Source: Sphingomonas desiccabilis (GTDB lineage Bacteria > Pseudomonadota > Alphaproteobacteria > Sphingomonadales > Sphingomonadaceae). From it: DNA of 64,000 nt. The notes beneath the pieces were generated by a model, which searched no databases, had not been told where the DNA came from, and saw nothing but the letters and a program-made list of their open reading frames with translations. Shown one piece after another: positions 1 through 8,296 of this stretch (position 1 is the stretch's first letter; every line of letters starts with the position of its first letter). The position numbers and the translations under genes were made by a program. Location: positions 930,001 to 994,000 of the forward strand of contig NZ_SDPT01000001.1 in NCBI RefSeq assembly GCF_004135605.1. The letters are read 5' to 3'.

Positions 1-1
1 C

Positions 2-283
2 GACATCTACCGCAGCAACGACGAAAGCTACTATGCGCAGGCGTTCGCGCAGCGGGCGCTGGATTCGCGTTCTGGGGTGACCGCGGACCTCTATGCCAAC
101 TACTTCACCAGCGGGATCGACGGGGCGCTCGACAGCTGGGGCGGCGGTGCCCAGGGCGCCTATTATCGCAACTTCGGCCGGGCCTATGGTACCCTGTCGG
201 CCGGGCTGTACACTTTTGATGTCGAACGGAGCGAAAGCGCCTGGATCGCCCAGGCACTGCTCGCTTTCGGCTACCGCTTCTGA
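2..283 (+). CDS. C-terminal end of an outer-membrane beta-barrel protein (5' truncated by window)
   Basis: Only the last 93 codons are in the window, so the start is not seen. The residues alternate aromatic/hydrophobic and polar positions in strand-length stretches, and the protein ends in GYRF, the terminal phenylalanine typical of barrels recognised by BamA. It lies 13 bases upstream of the XrtA-associated ATPase. In XrtA clusters this place is usually held by an outer-membrane protein of the PEP-CTERM-associated family (TIGR03016-like), probably part of exopolysaccharide export. The barrel assignment comes from the sequence pattern and the family assignment from context. Confidence 0.6.
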   Translation, partial: DIYRSNDESYYAQAFAQRALDSRSGVTADLYANYFTSGIDGALDSWGGGAQGAYYRNFGRAYGTLSAGLYTFDVERSESAWIAQALLAFGYRF

Positions 284-296
284 GGAGGCCGGGACG

Positions 297-1382
297 ATGT
301 ACGACGATTTCTATGGCCTTTCGGGCAAGCCGTTCCAGCTCACGCCGGACCCGGCCTTCTGGTTCGACACCGGCACGCATCGCAAGGCGATGGCGTACCT
401 CACCTACGGCCTGAGCGAGGGTGAGGGCTTCATCGTCATCACCGGCGAGCCGGGCGCGGGCAAGACCACGCTCTTGGGCCACGTCCTTTCCACCATCGAC
501 CCGGCCCGCCTGAACGTGATCCGCCTGGTGACGACCCAGCTGGAGCCGGAGGACCTGTTGCAGGTGATCGCATCGGGCCTGGGCACCGATCCGGCGGGGC
601 TTTCCAAGGCGCAGCTGCTGTCCGCGATCGAGCGCGGGCTCCACGCGGTTGCGCGCGCCGGCCGCCGCACGCTGCTTGTGGTGGACGAGGCGCAGTCGCT
701 GCCGCTCTCCGCGATCGAAGAGCTGCGGATGCTGTCCAATTTCCAGGCCGGCGGCCACGCGCTGCTCCAGATATTCCTGCTCGGGCAGCCCGAGTTCCGC
801 GAGCGGCTGCAGGGCTCCGGCCGGGTCGAGCAGCTGCGCCAGCGCGTGATCGCGATGCACCATCTCGATCCGATGGAGGCGCACGAGGTCGAGCCCTATG
901 TCGTCCACCGCCTGTCGCTGGTCGGGTGGAACGGCCGGCCCGATTTCACGCCCGAGGCGATCGAGGCGCTGCATCGCTGGTCGGGCGGCGTTCCGCGCCG
1001 GCTGAACCTCTTGATGAGCCGCGTGCTCCTGATGGGGGGCGTCGAGGAGATCGAGCGCTTCGACGCGGCCGAAATCGACGCCGTCGGCGCCGAACTGGCC
1101 GAGGATGTCGGCCATTCGGAAGAGGCGGAGGAGCAGGTGCCTGCCGCTGCGCCCTCGCCAGAGGCGGCCCGGCCGGCCCGGGGCGTGCTGCACGCCGTGC
1201 CCTCGCCCGGCACCGCGCAGACCGCGGAGCTGGCGGTGCTGACCGATCGCATCGCCAAGCTGGAGGCGCGGCTTGCCGACCAGGACGAGACGCTGCGCCG
1301 CGTGCTGATGCTGCTGGTCGACTGGGTGGAGGGCGAGGAGCGCCGGCCCAACATCGACCGGCTGCGCGGCAACGCCGCCTGA
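297..1382 (+). CDS. XrtA/PEP-CTERM system-associated AAA ATPase
   Basis: A 361-residue ATPase of the ExeA/GspA type found in exosortase A loci. It opens with MYDDFYGLSGKPFQLTPDP, the usual start of this family. Walker A is GEPGAGKTT (residues 50-58) and Walker B is LLVVDEAQ (about 126-133). A Pro/Ala-rich linker follows, and a short C-terminal helix (about residues 310-345) looks able to form a coiled coil. The ATG at 297 was chosen over the longer frame because it follows GAGGAGG and matches the family start. It probably energises or regulates export of the polysaccharide made by the downstream genes, on the inner face of the membrane. Confidence 0.9.
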   Translation: MYDDFYGLSGKPFQLTPDPAFWFDTGTHRKAMAYLTYGLSEGEGFIVITGEPGAGKTTLLGHVLSTIDPARLNVIRLVTTQLEPEDLLQVIASGLGTDPAGLSKAQLLSAIERGLHAVARAGRRTLLVVDEAQSLPLSAIEELRMLSNFQAGGHALLQIFLLGQPEFRERLQGSGRVEQLRQRVIAMHHLDPMEAHEVEPYVVHRLSLVGWNGRPDFTPEAIEALHRWSGGVPRRLNLLMSRVLLMGGVEEIERFDAAEIDAVGAELAEDVGHSEEAEEQVPAAAPSPEAARPARGVLHAVPSPGTAQTAELAVLTDRIAKLEARLADQDETLRRVLMLLVDWVEGEERRPNIDRLRGNAA

Positions 1383-1392
1383 GCCGCCGCCC

Positions 1393-2232
1393 ATGCGCAA
1401 CGCCATGTCGGTCGATGTCGAGGACTGGTTCCAGGTCGGCGCCTTCGAAACGGTGATCGCCCGCGAGGACTGGCCGCGCCTGGAAAGCCGGGTCGAGGCG
1501 AATACCGATCGCGTGCTGGCGTTGTTCGCCGAGACCGGCACGCGGGCGACCTTCTTCACGCTCGGCTGGGTGGCGGAGCGGGCGCCCGGCCTGATCCGCC
1601 GCATCGCCGAGGCCGGGCATGAGGTCGCGAGCCATGGCTGGGATCACCGCCGCGTCTTCACCTTCACGCCCGATCAGTTCCGCGCCGATGTCGCCAGGGC
1701 GCGGGCGGCGCTGGAGGATGCGGGCGGCGTCGCCGTTACCGGCTATCGCGCGCCCAGCTTCTCGATCGACGCGCGCACTCCTTGGGCGCATACGGAACTG
1801 GCGGAGACGGGGCACCGCTATTCGTCGAGCGTCGCCCCGGTCCGCCACGACCATTATGGCTGGCCGGACGCGCCGCCGCATCCCTTTCGTCCGCTTGCCG
1901 ACAGCGACCTGATCGAATGGCCGATCACCACCGCGCGGTTGCTCGGGCGGCAGGTGCCGGCGGGCGGCGGCTTCTTCCGGCTGCTGCCGGGGGCCATCAC
2001 CGAACGAGCGGTGGCGCAGGCAAATGCCGGGGAAGGGCGGCCGGCGATGTTCTATTTCCACCCGTGGGAGATCGACGCGGGCCAGCCGCGGGTGGCCGGT
2101 GCGGCGATGCGCTCGCGCCTGCGCCATTACGCCCGCCTAGGCGCGATGGAGGGCAAGCTGCGCCGGCTGCTGCGCCGGCATCGCTGGGAGCGCGCCGACG
2201 CGATCGTGGCCGCGGAGGCGCAGCGCGCGTGA
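1393..2232 (+). CDS. XrtA-system polysaccharide deacetylase (NodB domain)
   Basis: 279 residues with a NodB-type carbohydrate esterase domain. The first motif is SVDVEDWF (residues 6-13, metal/catalytic Asp). The second is SHGWDH (residues 80-85), which holds the two metal-binding histidines. RATFFTLGWVAER lies between them. The family removes N- or O-acetyl groups from polysaccharide. In this cluster it probably trims the exopolysaccharide that goes with PEP-CTERM proteins. It starts 10 bases after the ATPase stop and overlaps the next gene by four bases, so it is co-translated. A second in-frame ATG at 1405 (MSVDVEDW) is also possible. No signal peptide is seen. Confidence 0.9.
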   Translation: MRNAMSVDVEDWFQVGAFETVIAREDWPRLESRVEANTDRVLALFAETGTRATFFTLGWVAERAPGLIRRIAEAGHEVASHGWDHRRVFTFTPDQFRADVARARAALEDAGGVAVTGYRAPSFSIDARTPWAHTELAETGHRYSSSVAPVRHDHYGWPDAPPHPFRPLADSDLIEWPITTARLLGRQVPAGGGFFRLLPGAITERAVAQANAGEGRPAMFYFHPWEIDAGQPRVAGAAMRSRLRHYARLGAMEGKLRRLLRRHRWERADAIVAAEAQRA

Positions 2233-3299
2233 CGCAGCTCGCCGCGGGATTGACCGTCCGCACCGCCCGGCTGGACGATGCGGCCGAGATCGCGCGCATC
2301 GCCGGCTTCGTGGCCGGGCAATCGGGCGGCACGCCCTTTCACCTCCCGGCCTGGGGTGCGGCGACGGCGCGGGCGACCGGCCAGCATTTCGCCATGCTGG
2401 TGGCGGAGCGCGGCGACGCCGTGGCGGCGATCCTGCCGCTCACCACCCTGCGATCGCGCCTGTTCGGCACCGCGCTGGTCTCGACCGGCTTCGGCGTCGC
2501 CGGCGGCCCGCTCGGCGACGATCAAGTGGCGCAGGCAGCGCTGATCGAGCAGGCGCTGGCGATCGCGGAGGCGGAAGACGCGCCGACGATCGAGTTGCGC
2601 GGCGGCCCCGCGCCCGTTGGCGCCGGTTGGACGGTGGACGAGGGCCGCTATCTCGGCTTCGTCCGCCCGATCGCCGCGGACGATGCGGCAGAACTCGCCG
2701 CCATCCCGCGCAAGCAGCGCGCCGAGGTGCGCAAGGCGCTCGCCGCCGGCTTCGAGATCGCAACCGGGCGAAGCCGCCGGGACCTGGCCGAGCACTTCGC
2801 CGTCTACGGCGAGTCCGTCCGCAACCTGGGCACGCCGGTCTTCCCGCCGGCGCTGTTCCGCGAGGTCCTCGACGCGTTCGGGCCGGAAGGCGCCGATATC
2901 CTGACCGTGCGCCATGGCGGCAGGCCGGTGGCGAGCGTGCTCAGCCTCTATTGGCGCGGCACCGTGTACCCCTATTGGGGCGGCGGGACCCGCGCCGCCC
3001 GTGCCCTGCGCGCCAACGACGCCATGTACTTCGCGCTCATGCGGCACGCCCGCGATCGCGGCTGCACTGCCTTCGACTTCGGCCGGTCCAAGGCCGGAAC
3101 GGGGCCGGCCGCGTTCAAGAAGAACTGGGGCTTCCCGCCCCGGCCGCTCGCCTATGCGACCTGGACCCGCGACGGCGCGGCGCCCCGCGACGCCAGTCCG
3201 CTCAACCCGAAGTATCGGCTGAAGATCGCCGCCTGGCAGCGGCTGCCGCTCGCCGTCGCCAACCGGGTCGGCCCCTGGATCGCGCGCGGGCTCGGCTGA
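2229..3299 (+). CDS. FemAB-like XrtA/PEP-CTERM system-associated protein
   Basis: A 356-residue protein of the FemAB/GNAT superfamily found in exosortase A loci (TIGR03019-like). FemAB proteins transfer amino acids from aminoacyl-tRNA or acyl groups; the substrate in PEP-CTERM systems is unknown. Family features include FHLPAWGAA near the N-terminus, the basic stretch IPRKQRAEVRKAL, and the C-terminal core CTAFDFGRSKAGTGPAAFKKN. The GTG at 2229 overlaps the deacetylase stop as GTGA. The reading frame upstream of it is only a shadow of the deacetylase gene. Its stop overlaps the next ATG by one base (TGATG). Confidence 0.88.
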   Translation: MTQLAAGLTVRTARLDDAAEIARIAGFVAGQSGGTPFHLPAWGAATARATGQHFAMLVAERGDAVAAILPLTTLRSRLFGTALVSTGFGVAGGPLGDDQVAQAALIEQALAIAEAEDAPTIELRGGPAPVGAGWTVDEGRYLGFVRPIAADDAAELAAIPRKQRAEVRKALAAGFEIATGRSRRDLAEHFAVYGESVRNLGTPVFPPALFREVLDAFGPEGADILTVRHGGRPVASVLSLYWRGTVYPYWGGGTRAARALRANDAMYFALMRHARDRGCTAFDFGRSKAGTGPAAFKKNWGFPPRPLAYATWTRDGAAPRDASPLNPKYRLKIAAWQRLPLAVANRVGPWIARGLG

Positions 3300-4483
3300 T
3301 GGCATCGATCCTGTTCCTGGCGCACCGGGTGCCCTTCCCGCCCGACCGCGGCGACAAGATCCGCGGCTGGCACGTGCTGCGGCACCTGGCCCGCAGCCAT
3401 CGGGTCCATCTCTGCGCCTTTGCCGACGATCGCCGCGATCTGCAGCCGCGTGCCCAGCTCGTGGAGGCGACCGCCAGCCGCACGATCCTGTGGCGCGGCA
3501 AGGGCCGTGTCCGGGCGGTCGCCCAGGCGCTGGCGACCCGCCGCCCGTTCTCACTTACCGCCTTCGATGCCGCCGCGATGCGCGCGGCGGTGGGCGACGT
3601 ACTGGCGCGCGAGCCGATCGACGCGATCTACGGCTTCTCCGGCCAGATGGCGCAGTATCTTCCCGCCGGCTCCAGGGCACGGATCGTGATGGACTTCGTC
3701 GACATGGATTCCGCCAAGTTCGCGCAATATGCGGGCGAGGCGAGGGGGCCGATGCGCTGGCTGCTCGCACGCGAGGCGCGGTTGCTCCAGGCGTTCGAGG
3801 CTGACGTCGCCGCACGCGTCGACGCCAGCCTGTTCGTCAGCGAGGCGGAAGCCGCGCTGTTCCGCAAGGCGACGGGTGCGCCACGCGTGCGGGCGATCGG
3901 CAACGGCATCGACACCGGCTTCTACGATCCGGCTGCGGGTGCGCCGGTGTCCGAAGCCGGGCCGCTGATCGTCTTCACCGGCCAGATGGACTATCGCCCC
4001 AACATCGATGCGGTCGCCTGGTTCGCAGAGACCGTGCTTCCGGAAGTTCGGGAACGACATCCCGGCGCCCGCTTCGCGATCGTCGGCCGGGCGCCGACGC
4101 CGGCGGTCCGGGCGCTTGCGCAGGTGCCCGGCGTGCTGGTGACCGGCGAGGTGCCGGACGTCCGCGGCTGGCTGGCTGCGGCAAGCGTCGTGGTCGCGCC
4201 GCTCCGCATCGCCCGGGGTGTCCAGAACAAGGTGCTGGAGGCGATGGCCATGGCGCGTCCGGTGGTCGCCTCGCCGGAAGCGGCGGAGGGGATCGACCAC
4301 GACGGCTGGCTTTCCGTGGCGCGCGCGCCGGGAGACTTCGCGAACGCGATCTCGGCATTGCTCGCCGATCCGGCCCAGGCGTCCGCGATCGGGGCTCGGG
4401 CACGCAGGCAGGTGCAGCGTCGCTACGGCTGGGATGCGCAGTTGGCACCGCTCGATGCGCTGCTGGAGCTGGAGGCGGCATGA
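3299..4483 (+). CDS. GT4 glycosyltransferase, XrtA/PEP-CTERM system (stp1-like)
   Basis: A 394-residue GT-B glycosyltransferase. The N-terminal half begins with ILFLAHRVPFPPDRGDKIRG, the conserved opening of the PEP-CTERM/EpsH-associated sugar transferase family (TIGR03087). The C-terminal donor domain has FTGQMDYRPNIDAV, FAIVGRAPTPAV, VTGEVPDVRGWLAAASVVVAPLRIARGVQNKVLEAMAM and the nucleotide-sugar binding Glu in the last motif. It probably adds one sugar of the cluster's exopolysaccharide repeat at the inner membrane. The start (TGATG with the upstream stop) and the stop (ATGA with xrtA) point to translational coupling. Length matches the family. Confidence 0.9.
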   Translation: MASILFLAHRVPFPPDRGDKIRGWHVLRHLARSHRVHLCAFADDRRDLQPRAQLVEATASRTILWRGKGRVRAVAQALATRRPFSLTAFDAAAMRAAVGDVLAREPIDAIYGFSGQMAQYLPAGSRARIVMDFVDMDSAKFAQYAGEARGPMRWLLAREARLLQAFEADVAARVDASLFVSEAEAALFRKATGAPRVRAIGNGIDTGFYDPAAGAPVSEAGPLIVFTGQMDYRPNIDAVAWFAETVLPEVRERHPGARFAIVGRAPTPAVRALAQVPGVLVTGEVPDVRGWLAAASVVVAPLRIARGVQNKVLEAMAMARPVVASPEAAEGIDHDGWLSVARAPGDFANAISALLADPAQASAIGARARRQVQRRYGWDAQLAPLDALLELEAA

Positions 4484-6009
4484 GCGGGACGCTCGCATCG
4501 CCGCCGCTCGCCGCCGGCCTCGGCTCGCGGTGGCTCGCCTCGCTGGCGGGCCTCGCCGGCACCTGGGCCGCGTTGCTGCTGATCTTCCGGCGGGACGTCG
4601 CGCACATGCTGGGGATCTGGTGGAATTCCACCACCTATGGCCATTGCCTGTTCGTGCCGCCGATCCTCGGCTGGCTGGTGTGGCAGCGGCGGCGGGAACT
4701 GGCGCAGCTGCGCCCCCAGGCCTGGGCACGCGGCTTGCTGGCGGTGGCGGCCGGCGGATTCGCCTGGCTCGTCGGCGATGCGGCCGCCGTGGCGCTGTTC
4801 CGCCACGCCGGGCTGGTGACGATGCTCGCGGGCGCGGTGGTGGCGCTGCTCGGCCCCAATGTCGCGCGCGGACTCGCCTTTCCGCTCGGCTACATGGCGT
4901 TCCTGGTCCCGTTCGGCGATTTCCTGGAGATGCCGCTCCAGGCGCTGACCGTCCGCCAGACGATGGGACTGCTCCACCTGCTCGGTGTCCCGGCCGTCGT
5001 CGATGGCGTGCTGATCACCATCCCGAACGGCTATTTCGAGGTGGCGGAGGCCTGTTCGGGCACAAAGTTCGTGATCGCAATGGCCGCCTATGGCGTGCTG
5101 GTCGCCAACGTCTGCTATGTCCGCTGGCGGCGGCGCGCGGCCTTTCTGGCGATGGCGCTGATCGTGCCGGTGCTGGCAAACGGCGTGCGCGCGGCGGGCA
5201 CCATCTATGCCGCGCACCTGACCTCGGTGGAGGCGGCCACCGGCTTTGACCACATCGTCTATGGCTGGGTGTTCTTCGCGCTGGTGATGGCGGCGGTGAT
5301 GGCGATCGGCTGGCACTGGTTCGATCGCGATCCCGACGCACCCTGGTTCGACCCCGCCGCGCTGCAGGCGCCCGTCACCCGGACCCTCGCCCTGCCGCTC
5401 GCAAGCGGGCTGGTGCTCGGGATCGCGCTGCTGTTCGCCGGCTGGGGCTGGGCCGCCGAGGGCAGGGCTGCGTCGCTGCCTGCACGCTCAACCCCGCCGG
5501 CGGTCCCCGGCTGGCGGCAGACGGCACCCGCCGACGGGCCGGCTTGGACGCCCAACTATCCCGGAGCCGATCGCCTGGTGCTGGGCCACTATGTCGATGC
5601 ACGCGGACGCCGGGTCGACCTGGCGATTGCGGTCTATGCGGGCCAGCGGGAGGGCAAGGAACTGGTCGGCTTCGGCCAGGGCGCCATTCGCGAGAACGAT
5701 CGCTGGGTGCGGGTCGAGGACCTGCCGCCGCTCGCCGGCAGCAGCGGCGTGCGCATGACCGCGCCCGGCCCGGTCGAGCGCCAGACCTTCACCTGGTATC
5801 GGCTGGGCGACGTCACGACCGGCAGCGCCCGCCGGGTCAAGCTGGAGACGCTCAAGGTGAAGCTGCTCGGCGGATCGCCGCTGGCCGTCGCCGTTCTGGT
5901 CTCGGCGCAGGGCGGCGGCCCGGCTGCCCGCGCGGCGGCCGAGGACTTCGTTGCCGCCGCAGGACCGATCGACCGGCTGGCCGCCTCCGTCGCGGGGCGT
6001 GCGCGCTGA
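4480..6009 (+). CDS. xrtA: Exosortase A fused to a C-terminal EpsI domain
   Basis: A 509-residue membrane protein. Residues 1 to about 300 form the exosortase domain with roughly eight hydrophobic helices. The catalytic triad candidates are Cys192 in EACSGTKF, Arg237 in LANGVRAAG and His258 in GFDHIVYG. Residues from about 310 onward are a soluble EpsI-type domain (PGWRQTAPADGPAW...NYPGADRL). Exosortase A is the predicted transpeptidase that cuts PEP-CTERM tails. A likely local substrate is encoded at 7926-8174. Fusion of XrtA to EpsI is known in proteobacteria. It overlaps the neighbours on both sides (ATGA and TGATG), so it is in the core of the operon. Confidence 0.95.
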   Translation: MSGTLASPPLAAGLGSRWLASLAGLAGTWAALLLIFRRDVAHMLGIWWNSTTYGHCLFVPPILGWLVWQRRRELAQLRPQAWARGLLAVAAGGFAWLVGDAAAVALFRHAGLVTMLAGAVVALLGPNVARGLAFPLGYMAFLVPFGDFLEMPLQALTVRQTMGLLHLLGVPAVVDGVLITIPNGYFEVAEACSGTKFVIAMAAYGVLVANVCYVRWRRRAAFLAMALIVPVLANGVRAAGTIYAAHLTSVEAATGFDHIVYGWVFFALVMAAVMAIGWHWFDRDPDAPWFDPAALQAPVTRTLALPLASGLVLGIALLFAGWGWAAEGRAASLPARSTPPAVPGWRQTAPADGPAWTPNYPGADRLVLGHYVDARGRRVDLAIAVYAGQREGKELVGFGQGAIRENDRWVRVEDLPPLAGSSGVRMTAPGPVERQTFTWYRLGDVTTGSARRVKLETLKVKLLGGSPLAVAVLVSAQGGGPAARAAAEDFVAAAGPIDRLAASVAGRAR

Positions 6010-7895
6010 TGTGCGGCATCGCCGGCCTCTATTATCCCGCGCTCCCCAAGCCGATCGAGCCGGCGCGGATCGCGACCATGACCAACGCGCTCGCGCATCG
6101 CGGGCCGGACGGATCGGGCATCTGGACGGCACCGGGCGTCGGGCTCGGCCACCGGCGCCTTTCCATCATCGACGTGGCCGGCAGCCCGCAGCCGATGGCG
6201 ACGCCCGGCGAAAGCCACGTCGTCGTCTTCAATGGCGAGATCTACAACTACCGCGAGGTGCGCGCCGAACTCGCGGGCCTCGGCGCCCGCTTCACGACCG
6301 ACGGCGATACCGAGGTGCTGCTCCACGGCTGGCGCGCCTGGGGGCCGGGGCTGCTGTCGCGGCTGAACGGCATGTTCGCCTTCGCGCTCTACGATGCCGA
6401 GGCGCGCAGCCTGTTCCTCGCCCGCGACCGGCTGGGCGTGAAGCCGCTCCACTATGTCGGGCTGTCGGACGGCGCGGTCGCCTTCGCGTCGGAACTCAAG
6501 GGCCTGCTCGCCCATCCGCTGGTCCGTCGCGCGCCCGATCTGGGCGCGATCGAGGATTACATGGCGCTCGGCTATGTGCCCGACGACTCGAGCATCGTCG
6601 CCGGCGTGCGCAAGCTGCCCGCCGGGCACTTCCTGCTGCTGGAGCGCGGCCGGCCGGTGCCGGAGCCGGTGCGGTGGTGGGACGTGGATTTCTCGCAGCG
6701 CGCCCGGGGCTCGACCCGCGACCTGACCGCGCAGCTGGTGCACCACCTGCGCGAGGCCGTCCGCTCCCGCATGGTCGCCGACGTGCCGCTCGGCGCCTTT
6801 CTTTCCGGCGGCGTCGACAGCTCGGCAGTGGTCGCGCTGATGGCGGAGGCGAGCCGCCAGCCGGTCAAGACCTGCACCATCGGCTTCGAGGAAGCCGATC
6901 ATGACGAGCGTGCCCATGCCGATCTGGTCGCCCGCCGCTTCGCGACGGAGCACCGCACCCGCGTCGTCGCCTCCGACGACTTCGGCCTGATCGACACGCT
7001 GGTGGACGCCTTCGACGAGCCCTTCGCCGATGCCTCGGCACTCGCCACCTATCGGGTCTGCGCGCTGGCGCGGGAGACGGTCACGGTGGCGCTGTCCGGC
7101 GATGGCGCGGACGAGGCGTTCGCCGGATACCGCCGCCATCGCTTCCATGTCGCGGAGGAGCGGGTTCGGGGAATCTTGCCGGCGCAATGGCGTTCGCGCC
7201 TCTTCGGCGCCCTCGGCAGAGCCTATCCCAAGGCGGACTGGGCACCGCGGCCGCTGCGCGCCAAGACGACGCTGCTCGCGCTCGCCGACGATGGCGCGAC
7301 TGCCTATGCGCGGGCGGTCGGGGTCACGGCGCCCGCAACCCGGGACCGGCTCTATGCGGCAGCGACGCGCACGGCGCTCGGCGGCTATCGCGGCGAGCAG
7401 CGCTATGTGGCGACGATGCGCGCGGCGCCGGCGCGCGACGCGCTGGACGCCGCCCAATATGCCGACATGCAGCACTGGCTGCCGGGCGACATCCTCACCA
7501 AGGTCGATCGCACCAGCATGGCGGTGAGCCTGGAGGCGCGCGAGCCGCTGCTCGATCATCGGCTGGTGGAATTCGCGGCGACGCTGCCGCCGGCCCTTCG
7601 GCTGCGCGGCGGGCAGGGCAAGTGGCTGATGAAGAAGGCGCTCGAGCCCTGGCTGCCGAAGGAGATCCTCTACCGGCCCAAGATGGGGTTCGTGACCCCG
7701 GTCAGCGCCTGGTTCCGCGACGCGCTCGCGGCCGAGGCGGCGACGCTTGCGCGCTCACCCGTGCTGGCGAACTGGTTCGAGCCGGCCGCGGTCGAGCGGC
7801 TCGCCGCCGATCACCGGGCCGGCCGGGCCGAGCATGGGCGTACCCTGTGGCAGCTGGTCATGCTCGACCGGTCGATGCGCCGCCTGTTCGGCTGA
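6009..7895 (+). CDS. XrtA/PEP-CTERM system amidotransferase (asparagine synthase-like)
   Basis: A 628-residue class II glutamine amidotransferase fused to an asparagine-synthase domain. The Ntn nucleophile is Cys2 in MCGIAGLYYP, which fixes the start at 6009. NGEIYNYREVR and the glutaminase core follow. The ATP-pyrophosphatase motif SGGVDSS lies near residue 265, and LEAREPLLDHRLVEFA is the conserved C-terminal motif. Length and motifs match the exosortase-associated family (TIGR03108) rather than housekeeping AsnB. It probably amidates a sugar or protein acceptor in the exopolysaccharide pathway. It is the last gene of the XrtA operon, followed by a GC-rich hairpin. Confidence 0.92.
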   Translation: MCGIAGLYYPALPKPIEPARIATMTNALAHRGPDGSGIWTAPGVGLGHRRLSIIDVAGSPQPMATPGESHVVVFNGEIYNYREVRAELAGLGARFTTDGDTEVLLHGWRAWGPGLLSRLNGMFAFALYDAEARSLFLARDRLGVKPLHYVGLSDGAVAFASELKGLLAHPLVRRAPDLGAIEDYMALGYVPDDSSIVAGVRKLPAGHFLLLERGRPVPEPVRWWDVDFSQRARGSTRDLTAQLVHHLREAVRSRMVADVPLGAFLSGGVDSSAVVALMAEASRQPVKTCTIGFEEADHDERAHADLVARRFATEHRTRVVASDDFGLIDTLVDAFDEPFADASALATYRVCALARETVTVALSGDGADEAFAGYRRHRFHVAEERVRGILPAQWRSRLFGALGRAYPKADWAPRPLRAKTTLLALADDGATAYARAVGVTAPATRDRLYAAATRTALGGYRGEQRYVATMRAAPARDALDAAQYADMQHWLPGDILTKVDRTSMAVSLEAREPLLDHRLVEFAATLPPALRLRGGQGKWLMKKALEPWLPKEILYRPKMGFVTPVSAWFRDALAAEAATLARSPVLANWFEPAAVERLAADHRAGRAEHGRTLWQLVMLDRSMRRLFG

Positions 7896-7901
7896 GGGGC
7901 A

Positions 7902-7919
7902 GGGCGGCCGGAGCCGCCC
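7902..7919. terminator. Hairpin between convergent genes
   Basis: GGGCGGC and GCCGCCC form a 7-bp stem around a 4-base loop, just after the amidotransferase stop and six bases from the end of the opposing PEP-CTERM gene. There is no clear T tract on either strand, so termination may be weak or bidirectional. Confidence 0.4.
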
Positions 7920-7925
7920 GACCGC

Positions 7926-8174
7926 TTACTTCGCGCGGCGCTTGCGGGCGAAGGCGAGTGCCGCCGCGCCGCCGCCCAGCAGCAGCATGGTGGCCGGTTC
8001 CGGCACAGGCGCCGGGGTTCCGCCGGACGATCCGGTGTGCCCGCCGCTCGATCCGGTGTGGCCGCCGCTGGAGCCGCCCCACCAGCCGCCGCTTGAGCCC
8101 TTGCCGGTCGCCAGCGCGGGCGTGCTTGCCGCCGCAGCGAGCAGTGCCGCGCAAACCATGGTGGAAAGCTTCAT
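7926..8174 (-). CDS. Short PEP-CTERM sorting-signal protein
   Basis: An 82-residue exported protein. Residues 1-21 are a signal peptide (MKLSTMVCAALLAAAASTPALA). The short mature part is Gly/Ser/Trp/His-rich with 7-residue repeats of the type GSSGGHT. The C-terminus has VPEPATMLLLGGGAAALAFARKRRAK, a VPEP motif, hydrophobic helix and basic tail, which is the complete sorting signal cut by exosortases. The ATG at 8174 was chosen over a longer frame because it starts the signal peptide and follows AGGGGAA. It is convergent with the XrtA operon and is the obvious local substrate. The role of the mature peptide is unknown. Confidence 0.88.
   Translation of the reverse strand: MKLSTMVCAALLAAAASTPALATGKGSSGGWWGGSSGGHTGSSGGHTGSSGGTPAPVPEPATMLLLGGGAAALAFARKRRAK
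8020..8075 (-). repeat. 21-bp in-frame tandem repeat
   Basis: Two full 21-base units (8020-8040 and 8041-8061, differing at three positions) and a partial third unit encode the GSSGGHT repeats of the PEP-CTERM protein. The unit length is a multiple of three, so copy number can change without a frameshift. Confidence 0.7.
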
Positions 8175-8296
8175 CTCGATTCCCCTGTCACCTCTGTTCC
8201 GGCCAAAGTATCCCGGGGCCGGAAACGAAGTAAACGAGGACGTAACTTCCACCCGGCCGCGGTTGTGCCAGCCTGGGACCGGAAGTGCCCGGCGGT

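Noticed and set aside
8020..8075. Possible CRISPR-like direct repeats
   Set aside because: The 21-bp units are adjacent with no spacers, are in frame, and encode the Gly/His repeat of the PEP-CTERM protein.
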